The notes beneath the pieces are model-generated. The model made no database searches. It was given only the letters and a program-made list of their open reading frames with translations, and had not been told where the DNA came from. From the NCBI GenBank assembly GCA_963693085.1, contig OY856409.1, positions 294,290,058-294,354,057 of the forward strand: a stretch of 64,000 nt of DNA, read 5' to 3'. Position 1 is the first letter of the stretch, and each line of letters opens with the position of its first letter. This document shows positions 23,226 to 35,200 of this stretch, one piece after another. The DNA comes from Alisma plantago-aquatica (taxonomy: Eukaryota; Streptophyta; Magnoliopsida; Alismatales; Alismataceae). Made by a program: the position numbers and the translations under genes.

Positions 23226-26200
23226 TCAAGACACATAGGCCCTCTTCTGCTTCGTGTATTTATTTTTAGCAAAGAAGGCTGAGAGGATACTCTTGTTACG
23301 ACTAACAGGGCGGCAAGCCTCACGACGACAAGGATCATCATGTAAGCTTTGGAATGTAGATAAAAGTTTTGAATCCTCCATGGAAGCCTGCAACTGAATG
23401 TATTTACCTTGAGTAATCTCAAAGGGAGAAGATGGACTACAATGTATGTTGATAAGATATATAATTTACAAACTAATGTGAGTTTCTGAAATATACTAGA
23501 TATACACATTGCTGACTAATTACCTTAGAACCGTATTTGTTTCCTGTCGTCAACTGCGACCCTCCATCAGACGACTGAAGGTGAGCTGCTAGTGGCATTA
23601 GTTTACTAGCATCAACAGCATCTTGTAATATCCAAAATAAAAGAATAAATTAGAGCCACTATCAGTTTCACGTGAAACACAAAGAGGAAAAACACCAGAA
23701 CGGACTCCAGATTCAACTGAAAAGCATAGAGCATACCACGCAGGCTGACAGGCTCTGGGTGTGTTTTAGTGGCTTTAGAGTCGTCGCACCTGAAAGGCAT
23801 ATATTAGAAGACTTGCTGAGTAGTCCATTCTTTTTACTGGTCAAACAATACACTGATCATGACAAAAGAATAGAACCTACATTGCCAAGGAGTCTGGAGT
23901 TTCACTAGTTGTTGAGTTGGTTTCCGAGGCTAAATGCCATGAAAGCGTCTTTGATGCAGGTGTGCCTGATGTTCAGAATTAGATTGTGTACACCAAGAAT
24001 GCACATGCTAATACGCACAACTTTTCAGAGAAAAGTAGATTACCTTCCGAATTAGGATGTGGTCTTGAAAGAACATGATTTTCACCAACATGAACATTTA
24101 CTCTTGGGCTAATTCTAACCTTTTTATTATGGCCACCTATAATAAATCAACAAGAAAGAAATTGTCATCTTGAATGTTGGTCAGAACCATGCCAGTTCAC
24201 AAAAATAAGCCATACCTGGCAATATATAGTGCTTGTGGTGCCTAGGAGTTGTTGCGAATAATCTCTGTTGTCTCAGGCCTTCAATATCCATGTACGTTTG
24301 ACAAGTAGCAAATTCCTATGCAGGTAGGTATGGTTTATAAGTCATTTTGATTGAATCAAGATCACATAGATGTCAAACTTACTAAGTGTTGTGTGAAATA
24401 TTACAGGTTAAATCACATTATATGCTCACATTTTCCCATTTTTAACAGGTCAAAATTGAAATGTCTTTACCTCTTGTTAGATGTTAGAAATTATTATTAC
24501 TTTAATAGGTTCATTTGTAATATGGAGCTAATTGTCTTGGCCTATTAGGATTATGTCCGCTTCCTTATACATGCCACCTCTCCTTTATATATGAGGGGAG
24601 TTTTCCGTCTATTAATACACATCTTAGTTTCAACAACTCTAGATAATCAATTTTGTACAAACTAACTTCCAATAAAAGCAAATGAATCATCAAAAGTGCA
24701 TTTATTTTGATTGGTTCTGCCCTTGCTTTTAACTTTAACACAAAAATAAAAATCCTAACTCATACCTAAGCCCTCCAACACCCGATGATGATATGGCACA
24801 TGTCGTTTATTCATAATCATGCACAAGAATATTCAGATAGTTACCAAGATATTGAAATATTCAGATATATAACAAGATATTGATTCTACCAAACGTATTA
24901 TAATTTACCTGATTAAGGCAGGAGATCTTTGATTCTACATTTGATACATCTGTTGCTTCTTGCTCAAACAAATCTGTCAACTTGTAAGCAACCGTACCAA
25001 GGTGATCGACGGCATTGACTAGAGCCCGCACAGCATATTCCTTCAGATTATCCAATACCCTGTAATACACAGACTGTTAATTAATTAACATGAAACTGAG
25101 ACTGATATAGTTGTTAATACAAACTCATAAATGAACATCAGAGATTCAAAGAATTAGTTGCTTGCACACAGAGATCAGCAAAGCACAAACCAAAGCAACC
25201 AGAGAGCTAAACTACTCTACCAGGCTTGATGATTGCATCATGTTACATATGTAATTGATTTAAAAACTCTGAAACGAACTCTTAGGTTTAGCAGTCTAAT
25301 AAACATGCTATGTATATCCATTTCCCATATTATTATTTCTTGACCAAAGAAGACTGTGATCTATATGATTTTTTAAAGCAACAGACTACGTTAGGATCTC
25401 GTCAGTTAAAAATCTAAATCTTGCTATTTTGAACCAATCATGGGGAGATGCTTGTTACAATGAGGGATAGGAAATCAGCGGAGGCTACTTAAAGCTCTGA
25501 GGTTTAGTGGTCTAGTTAAGAACATGCTATTTGTACAACGCTTTCTTGACCATAAAAGACAGCGATCTGAATCATCTTTTCAAACAATGGACTGAGTTAC
25601 AATCTTGTCCGTTAAAATTCTAAATCTCGCTATCTTAAACCAATCATGAGGAGACACTCGTTTGATCGAGGAATAGAAAATCAGGGAATGCGGAAAAAAA
25701 AACCCACTGTTGTTGCCCTCTTACATTGTTGGAGCCAAAGCATCTGATTGTTACACCAGGCACAACACAAGCCTAACAATATGAGTTTGCATGGGCCAGC
25801 CACCGCCTTGTGTATGAAAAACACAAGCCGTGAAGTATTGCCACTACGCTTACCCATGTAGTGCTCCAAGTTGAGACTGACAATGTTGCTCGCCAGGTAG
25901 GTTTAAGTCACAGCTCATCTTTCTTAAAATACTTTTCTTAGTCCCATTCCCCTTTACATTTGGGAATAGTGTGGCATTGTATGTGCATGAGGAAAAGGTG
26001 CAGTATACAGTTATGCATCTTTTGAAAAGCAATTATAGGTACAGAATAAAGCATGGCCTTTTGGGTGGCGGACCTTAGTCAAATCTTGAAATGTATGAAA
26101 GCCACCACCGGATGGTTATTGTGATAGCTAACTCCATCTCAACCTGCTCCTCCCAATCCTCATTTTTTTCCAGCATCATTCCCTTTAACAAATTAGCCAT

Positions 26201-29200
26201 TACAACCCGACCTGTGTAGCGCGGATGGTTGAGCACGGTAGGTCCTCCCCGGGGGACCTAGGTTCGAACCTCCCGTTGCGCACAATATTTACCACCCTTG
26301 CAGTCATCCGGGCTCTGGCATGCTCTTTGAGGGAGGGGAGAGACTAATGTCTCTTCTAACACAAAAAAATTAGCCATTACCTCTCCCCTAAACTCACTCC
26401 TATCCTTTACTTTGTAAAGAACAAAGCATTCTGCTTCTTCACCCCTTTCCCTACTAATCCTTCTTGACAAAACCATAAGTCCTTGACTATCATAATTGGA
26501 TCCAAAAAAGATTAATTGTTATCTAGTCAGATCCTTGCTTCCTAGAGCCTTCTAGTAATCTCTTAACAAAGCCTACCAGAAATTACCAATCATTCCTCTT
26601 TTCCGCACCTCCTCAAAGTGGTCAGATGATGTCCTCTCTTCCGACCACTTGTTTCCCCACTTATCCTCCTCAACCCATGAAACATACCAAATTTTAGGCA
26701 TTTAACCTATCTTTAGCTATAATTCTCATTTTTTCCTAAATTAAACTTAGTCTTTCATTCCATGGCTTATTCAAATACTTTAATTAATACTCTTGTCCTT
26801 CTATAAAAATTTGTCTTCTTTTGAGATTCTTGTGTTTGATTGACTTCCTTTTCATCACATGAAAAATATTTACAATTGAGCCCCTCAATTTAGTTTGTTA
26901 GTGATTTGAATGTTAACTAGTGCAAGGTTAAGTCATTACTGCCTCAACATCTTGTTATACCTCACATTCTAAGAAAATATCCTTTTGATGAATGAATATT
27001 CATCAGGAAATCCATTTGCCATCCTGGACTCATTTTAACTCAATACATCCAATTTCACTTACTAAATAACAAAATGTGCAAAATTACTTAATTGGTCCAA
27101 TTATCATGATTTTAATGGAATTTATGTTGATTTGATGCAGGTTACATCCATACGGTCTCAAGACCGAATGGACGTGTTCACGTCAAGACCGTTTGGAGCT
27201 GGGTCTGCGGGACCGTTTAAGGAATTTCGATCTGCGAGACCGTTTGAGAAGTTCCGGTCTGCGGGACCGTTTGAAGAGTTTCGGTCTGCGAGACCGTTTG
27301 GAGGCAGGAACGCGGGACCGTTTGGATGTCGAAGTCGCGTAGACCGAATGGACAGATTCGAAGACCGTTTGGAAAATGCTAAACGCAAGACCGTTTGGAG
27401 GTCTGCATTCGGTTTCCAAACCGGATGAAACATGCATGCATATGTCAAACCGTTTGAGCAATTAATCCAAGACCGAATGGCCAATTCAAGATCGAACGGC
27501 CAATTGTTAATCCAAGACCAAATGGCCACTTCCTATATCAAGACCGTTTGCTGTTTGCTCAAGCTGATCGTTTGCATGCAACCCACGTGAAGACCAATTG
27601 GAATTAGCTGCTGCATAAAAATCGAATGGCCTAATAGCAACGTGAAAACCGTTTGGATTATATGCATGCAAACCGTTTGGAATAATCAATTGTCAAGACC
27701 GTATGGGCATGCAATGATGAAGACCGAATGGAACTTACAAAGACCGTTGGCTAAAATATAATGGCATGGAGTCAATTCTATTAAATGTGCTAAAATATAC
27801 CAAATTATAATGTGTTGTAAGAGCAATTAAATTGTTCAACTAAGAGGTATTTATAATTTTAGGAAATAGCTTACTAGGCATTAGATGAGTGGTCAAAATC
27901 TCAATATAATTGAGTTTATACTTTAGGAGCTATGGAATTTTGAATTGAGTATTATAACATGGAATTAATGAGATGAGACCATGCCCCCCGTGTAACGTCT
28001 CGGTCATCTACCGTTTAGAGAATCCTTTTGATGGTTGTCACCTCTGATTACTCCAAGTCCCTCAACACCTCCTTCCCATCAACGAACCCATCTCTACCAG
28101 CAAAACTCCTTCCTTATATGAATAAGAGCCCGAAAACCCTAGAATTCTCACACCACCCTAGCCATATGTCTACAACCGAGAAAACGACAGACAGACGTTA
28201 TCGATCAAGAACACCTCAACACCATGGTGAGTCATCCTCTTCACCCTCCGTCAGTTAACCCTTGACCATCTTGGGTTCCTGCTGCCAAGCCAGATCCCTC
28301 ACCACGGCTATAAGCCATCATAGATCATTGTGGTCTCTTCCAACAACCCTGAGACTTGAACTCACACATGGTCGCTACCCACTATTTTCCCCCTCCACCA
28401 ACCTGTCGTCAACCCATCTTGTTCACCCCGACAATCACCACCCTGACCTATCACCTCCACCCTCGACAATAGTCTTCAAAGCAGCAACCTGACCACCCCC
28501 TCGATGCTAAGTTCTCCAAGATCCCTTGCATCTGTGTCGGAAGATCTCTGATGACCACCGCCAACGACTTGCATCTCCTTCACACTGTCGTCTTCCTCAC
28601 AACCTGCAAAACCACCTCCGTGGTTTCTTAGTTTCTGATTTTCTTCTAGGTGCCATCTGTCGTGACCTCAAGAAGCCTACAAACACCATGACGCCTCCCC
28701 AACAAACAGACTGTTGATGGCTGCTGGCAATGGCCAACCCACTCCGACCTGCAACCACACTGCGAGATCTACATCATCTCATCCTCGCCTTGCCAGCAAC
28801 AACAACGCCCCGCCAATGTCATCTCATCTCCTCCTCTACCTCGTCACCCCCATCTTGTTGACCGCGGTGAGAGACCATTGCACAACATGTCGTTCAGCAT
28901 CAGATTGGCCGCTGCCAACCGGAGTTGCAAGGACTACTAACAGCAAACCGCAAACACAGATGCATGGCCACCACTTAGAGGGATGACGATAAAGCTTTAG
29001 ACTGTTATTCTAATATTTGCATGAGCAAAGAGGACGAGCATCCTAGATCCTCAAAACATTGAAGAACGCCACTGCAACTCAGATCTTGACTGAAGATCTA
29101 CTGTTTAAGACCAACGACGCATCAATCCATACTGAGGAGGCCTGTTGCTAATGACTCACGATCATTATGGTTGAACATAGGTGAACTGAATGAAGAATAC

Positions 29201-32200
29201 TATCTAGCTACTCATGGGAACGACATGGATTCCAAAGGTTAGCAATGCATGCCTACTTACTTTCACTCCTTAACAAATAAGTTAATGGAACCATATTGAA
29301 TTAAAATTGACAACAATCTAAGTAATCCATATAAGTCAAATTATTACAAATCATAATGAATACACATGTCTAAGTTAGTGCAATGCTTGTAAAGGATAAT
29401 CACCATAAAACAATTAGTAACCATAATAAAAAATAGCTCAACTTAGTTGATCAAGAATAATGATATTTGTCACAATTGCATTAATGTATAAGTCCATATA
29501 TGCCTCGATAGATGAATGAGTGAAATCTAGTGATTTCAATCATTATGTTAAACTATATCGTCATGATAAGACCAAACCCTAATAATATGCATGTCCAAAT
29601 ATGTTTTGATATAAAACTTGAGACTCATGAACCAATTTGATCTAAGTCAAATACATCTTAACGGAAAGTTAGAGTCTTAGAGAAGAACTTATTTGATCTA
29701 GATAACCTCATATCTCTAAATGAAAGATAATATGACACCTCTTGGTTAATTATAAAAGGATTACTCTATTCATATATTAGTATAATCATGTTCATATGCA
29801 ATTTGAGACCTAAGGTAAGTGTACTAGTATGCACTAGAATTATGTGCGATTTGAACCCTAGATTTCTCCAATAGGGATATTGTAATGAATCATATCCCAT
29901 TCAAATCATATCTTTGACCATAGTTGACCAAACCAAAATACATCATATAAGCGACAATGTCATAACTAGAGCTAAATTGAGGAAGGCATACTAACACCCA
30001 CACCTATATGTAAGCAAGACGTAATTCGACTTATGAGAATAAAAAATGAATCTTAGAAGCCAAAAGGATCTAAAGCCCTAAATTGAGGATATGCAAAGAC
30101 ACTAGTAACATGGTATCATAGAATTAAATGTCCGATTTCAATGTCGTGTCCGATGGCCCAGAAATAGAAAATTTTCAAAATTTCGCTCGAAATTTTGATA
30201 TTTACGGCCCTAACGATTTGGACGACCAAACAAGCGAAATAAATTATGAAAATTTACTAGGACAATCTAAACGCCAAGATCTACTCAAATATGCAATAAT
30301 ATTTCATATTGGATATGTGGGGGGAGGGTCTCCACATTTGTAAGTGAAGGAAGCTGAACAATTTCGATAGAAATTCGATGACAATTTCGATGGCAAAATA
30401 AAGGAATTAACTTATGAAATTTTGCAAACACAATGTTGAGACAAACACACTAGACTATATAATACATTCATATGTTCAGAGGTTAGGGTGGGATACATGT
30501 CTTGATGAGTGAGTGCACAAATGAACAAAAATGCCAAGTCTGCTAGACAGTTAGTCTGTTGAACTTTACAGTTACAAGTTCCAAACTTACCAACTACAAC
30601 TTGTATAAGTCTAGTGTTAGCATTTAACTAGGCTACATGGGACATTTATGTATAGATCCAAGAAGGAACTTTGTTATTTTTGGAGTATTTCTCCATATCT
30701 CTATAAAAGAGTGTAGAAATTGATGAAAGTAATGTATATGGTCCAGGGATAGGGGAAACATACCTTAGATTAACTAAGAAAGATAGCCTTTAGAAGCAAG
30801 AGATTAAAAAAAAATTGCTAAAATACCCAAGATGTAGCATTATCAGATTTTGGAACAAATTTCTTGAAATTTAATTTGCGTTTATGTACCATTTTGCGAA
30901 ATTACGGCTCAAACTGGGTTTTTGTTGCGAAATTTCACCATTTTTGTCTAAATTTCGCACCTAGGGTCAAACGTTTCGCGAAATTACGTCCCATTCCCTG
31001 CATTTGTGTGTTTCGCATGTCCGATCGTAGGTTTCGATGTCCGATTGCAAAAAAATGAAATTTTGAGCGAAATTTCGTAATTTCGATTGAAATTTTGTTC
31101 CATGCATGGTATGATGATATTATACTTAATGAAAAGACTTTGATTATATGTATATAACATAATTAATACCCTAGAAAATACTAGAATTGGAAACAATCGA
31201 ATCAAACTCCTAAAATGAAAATCCTAGTCACCTATAATACTAACAAAATGGAATTTGAACAATGATTTATTCCAAGCCATATAGTGACAAGTATTTCTCT
31301 AAATTTGTAGATCTCTCTTTTGATTGTCCCCTTGGAGTATGTATTTGGAATTCTTGCATTTTGAATACAGTGTCGCCTGCTACTTATTATTACGATCTCA
31401 AATTTTATCAACTGACATGTGTCAATTTATGACATGACATGTTGCATGCTTCTTGTTGGCGCTGACTTCTACTAATGCATCTACTGATCGCAACACGACG
31501 TGTCACTTCGCTGATACGACGTGTCAATTGCTACTACTAATATTATTTGGTGTGCTTCACCATCTACAATGATTTGGTTACATGACGAGTCCCTTGTTTA
31601 TCCTTGTCAGCAACAATTATCTTCTTTTTCATCACTTTATTACTATCTTTTGTTGTTTCACCCCCTACCTTTCCCAGCCCTATATACCTTTTGCCTACCT
31701 CCTCAATACTTGTTCTACCCCCAACTCTTTCTAGACTGTGACGTTTGCTATTAGGATGAAAATTATATGATGATGGTATCTTTAGTGACTTACATGCGTA
31801 TGATCGAGCTTCATGTTTTTCTGCTACTATTGTCCATCTTAGAGTCCTTTTACTGCTTTCTACTTCGGATACTGATCTTCTATCCAGCTACGTCATCTAT
31901 TTTTTACTTATGTGTTCCAACGCTTTCTGGTTTGTTCATTTTCTGGCTTGTTCATGCCTTGAGCATGTTGACTATTTTCTAAGAAAATTATTTCTCAGCT
32001 AGGAGAAGTACTTGAAGAAAGTTCTACAACAAGTTAGTGTATCTGGTGCATTAATTATATCAATTCCATTAGATGGTTAGTTCAAGAAGCTATCATCCAT
32101 TGAGTCACTACAATCTTACGAGGACAAAATTTGTATGTTTTGTGTTCCTTGTTTCAGTGTAGTTGATAACATCATATATGTTATGATTTGCACCCGTCTG

Positions 32201-35200
32201 GATATCGCACAACCCGTTAACATAGTGAGAAGATGCATGTCCAATTCTAAAAAGCTACAACAATCAGCAGTTAAGTGCATTCTTAGATGCCTAATGGGTA
32301 CATCTTCTATGTCTTGAATTCCTAAGGAACACCGAGACAATTTTTGGATATGTTGATTCTACTTGCACATGACTTGGCAAAAGATGCTATCTTGTTGGTT
32401 ATTTGTTTATTGTTGTTGGGTTTGCCATAAGTTGGAAAGCTACATTAAAAGCCATTGTTGCATTGTCTACTTCTCAAGCTGAATACATGGCATCAACAGA
32501 GATCATTAAGGAAGCTACATGAGTTAGAGGACCATGTGCATAATTATGTACTCCTGAAAAGACAATGGCTATAAACTATGACATTTAAAGTATAATTCAT
32601 CTCACTAAATACCAAATGTTCTATGAGAAAACGAAGCACATTGACATTAGTTATCACTTCATTAGAGAATTGACAGGGTGAGGAAACATTTTGGTGAAGA
32701 AGATTGTCAATAAAGAAAAACATGTTGATATGATGACGAAGTCGTTGCCAGTTTCCAAATTCAGGCACGACATGGACTTGGTTAGTCTGCAAAGACCACA
32801 CTTGCCCTTAGGGACTAGAGGAGGAGAAAAGATGTACTATTCTTCTTTTCAGAGAGCTAAAAACTTCAAGTCAAGGTGGAGATTGTTATGTGCGTTGAAA
32901 TATATTGTCCACCTAATTGTAAATTCCAGAGCAAAAATCAAACAGATCTTTGCAGGGGCGAAGGTTTAGTGGCAAGATACGATCTATTTTTAGATCCAGA
33001 TAAGCATCTGATTATGTCTCTACATCATGGTTTAAAATTTCAATTTCGACCCCATTTCTGATGGCTCAGAAACACGAAATTCATAGAAATTTCGACATTT
33101 ACAGTTATTACGAAAAAAGATTTTGACACAAGATTTTGACGACCAAATAAAGGAATTAAGTCATGAAATTTTATACACCTATTTTGCAATAAAAATCATA
33201 TATTGATCTTGGTGGGGGGATCCTAGTATCCTACATGTGTGAAAAGATCGAAAACTGCATCGAAGAAGATTTCAATGACATGTTCAATAACATTATGAAG
33301 GAATTAGTTTATAGGTCATCACGTTAATAATCAATTTCGATTGATACTTGATAGCTTACACTACATATCATCAAAGAGTGAAAATACTAAAGGTATTCTC
33401 AATTTAGGCATGAGATTATTCATAAAATTGGGACAAATTACTAACATTTGTTGATACTAATAGTCTAATTTATTGAATATATCAATTGAGTACATGTAAC
33501 TATATATTATTCCCATTTGTAGTTGAAATTTTATCTATGTAACTAAACATCATACATCTCAATTATAAATTGTTTTTATGCCCAAACTGGCCTTTTTTTT
33601 ATGAAATTTTTGTTTTTGCAAAATTTTTTAAATTTTACTTACTATTTCTGGACAGGTGCATTTCTATGTTTGATACCAGTTGAAACCGAAATTTTGAACC
33701 ATGTTCTACATATACATATGGAGCCCTTTCTAAGCTTGAGGTTATCATGTATTATGTATTTGAGGTGGCAGCCGGCTGCGCTCTAAGGTGTATTCTGCCT
33801 CGGTATCCCTTCCTATGTACCCTTTCTCTAGTATAGTGGAACTTTTATATCTCCACCAATGGAGTAGGTCATCCTGACCGAATGACATAAATCTCGTGTT
33901 ATCTATCTAGTTGTGTGATTGTATCCAGTGTTTCAAAAAGCGGTATGCGTTATGCGTTCGGAGAGGTCACCTTGTAGAGTATATGCGGTATGCGGGAGTA
34001 TATGCGGAAGTATATGCGGTTTTGGATTTTTTTAATTAATTATTATATATATGTATTAATCATATATATGCGGTTTTGGATTTTTTTAATTAATTATTAT
34101 ATATATGTATTAATCATGATTTACATATTTAATTTGTGCAATTGTGTATCTAAATAGTACAATTACAAGAATAATGGATGCAATTATGCAAATATGCAAT
34201 CATCACAACTTAAATAAATACAAACATGCACTATAATCTAAATTTAAACAATGTAAATGTATAAAACAAGAAATCAGAATATCTCTAACTAAAAATCGGG
34301 GTATAATCGGCCTTGTATGCGGCCGTACAACCGATTATGCGGCTTGGACCGCTTTTTGGACCGATTTTTATTATGCGGATTTTTGGAGGACCGCACCTTG
34401 TATGTGGCCGCTTATGCGGGCGCATACACCGATTTTTAAAACACTGATTGTATCTTTTCTTGTTGTATGCGGTTTTTCCTCACATGCTCATGGTAGTCTA
34501 GATTTCTATTCTGGACATGTGAATCATATCATTTCAGTTTGCCTACAGTCATGTTGTATGTACTCGCGGGTGGGTTATCTAAAATGAAGCAGCATAACTC
34601 GGAGCGCCCGGGACAGTCTCCCCTCCCTCAAAATCAAAAGCAAGTTTGATCATATAATCAGGGGCAATCGATTGAGGAACAAAATGAGTTTCATCTTATT
34701 CTGCAATCTATACAACCTTACATGGTGTTTTTTTGTTCCTACAGACGGGGATCATATCACAAGGGTAAAGAAGTCGGGGATGGCCATTAAACATGGATAA
34801 CTATAACCATTTCTATGGCAATATGCTGATTGGGTTGAGTCTGCGTTAAGGTACCCTAGAAGTGTGAAGAGGAACCAGACACGATTGGGACGTCATGAGT
34901 AGCCAAATGTTGGACACCCTTGCAGCTGCATAGTGCAGTGATTTGATAATACGCCAGAAGTAGAAAGGCGTCAAGCCACCGACCGCAATTTGACTTGGGG
35001 TTTATATTTTTATACTTGCAAAAAGGGTGCTTGTTAGTTAGAGAAGAAAACAAGAAATCGCATACAGAGAGAGAGAGGTGTAGCAAGGACCAAACTAGGG
35101 GTAGTGAAGGAGGGTCTTACATTTGCTTCTGCTCGTTGTGGAGGTATGACTTCTCGCAGTAGTCGGCGGCAGAGTAGAGTTGGGGCCTGAGGCTTTTGAG

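Larger units (their letters stand above)
31985..34550 (+). mobile_element. Ty1/copia fragment: RT end, RNase H, PPT and 3' LTR
   Basis: The plus strand gives the RT tail (YLKKVLQQ, about 32005), then ICTRLDIAQPVNIVRRCMSN and KCILRCLMGTSSMS (32190-32315). RNase H follows: AEYMAS, SQSAIH-like, YEKTKHIDISYHFIREL and a trailing DMMTKSLPVSKFRHDMDLV (to about 32790). A PPT (caaggtggagattg) precedes a TGTTATGTGC LTR start at about 32882. The LTR continues around two hAT insertions (33026-33703, 33926-34446) to roughly 34550; the end is not exact. The 5' part of the element is gone. Stops and frameshifts throughout. Confidence 0.8.
25060..35120 (-). other. ABIL1: Intron 2 of ABIL1 (about 10 kb, transposon-loaded)
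   Basis: The donor GTAAGACC follows exon 2 and the acceptor TATTACAG precedes exon 3. It splits the codon AT|G of the EQKQMVLDN stretch. The other seven introns are 78-593 bp. It holds a SINE, a 27-kb-region minisatellite, a copia 3' end and three hAT elements, and explains nearly all of the gene's 12.7-kb span. Confidence 0.85.

Noticed and set aside
27132..27689. Open frames on both strands with RSARPF or FKRSRRP repeats
   Set aside because: They follow the minisatellite; both strands stay open because of the repeat, and no domain is seen.
28028..28986. Four consecutive plus-strand open frames rich in Ser/Pro/Thr/His
   Set aside because: C-rich composition lowers stop frequency; no family match, no splice-consistent gene, inside the ABIL1 intron.
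30109..30124. ACATGGTATCATAGAA as a tRNA-Met primer binding site of an LTR element
   Set aside because: CATGGTAT is repeated exactly at 31105-31112 and is the target-site duplication of hAT element A; no LTR end precedes it.
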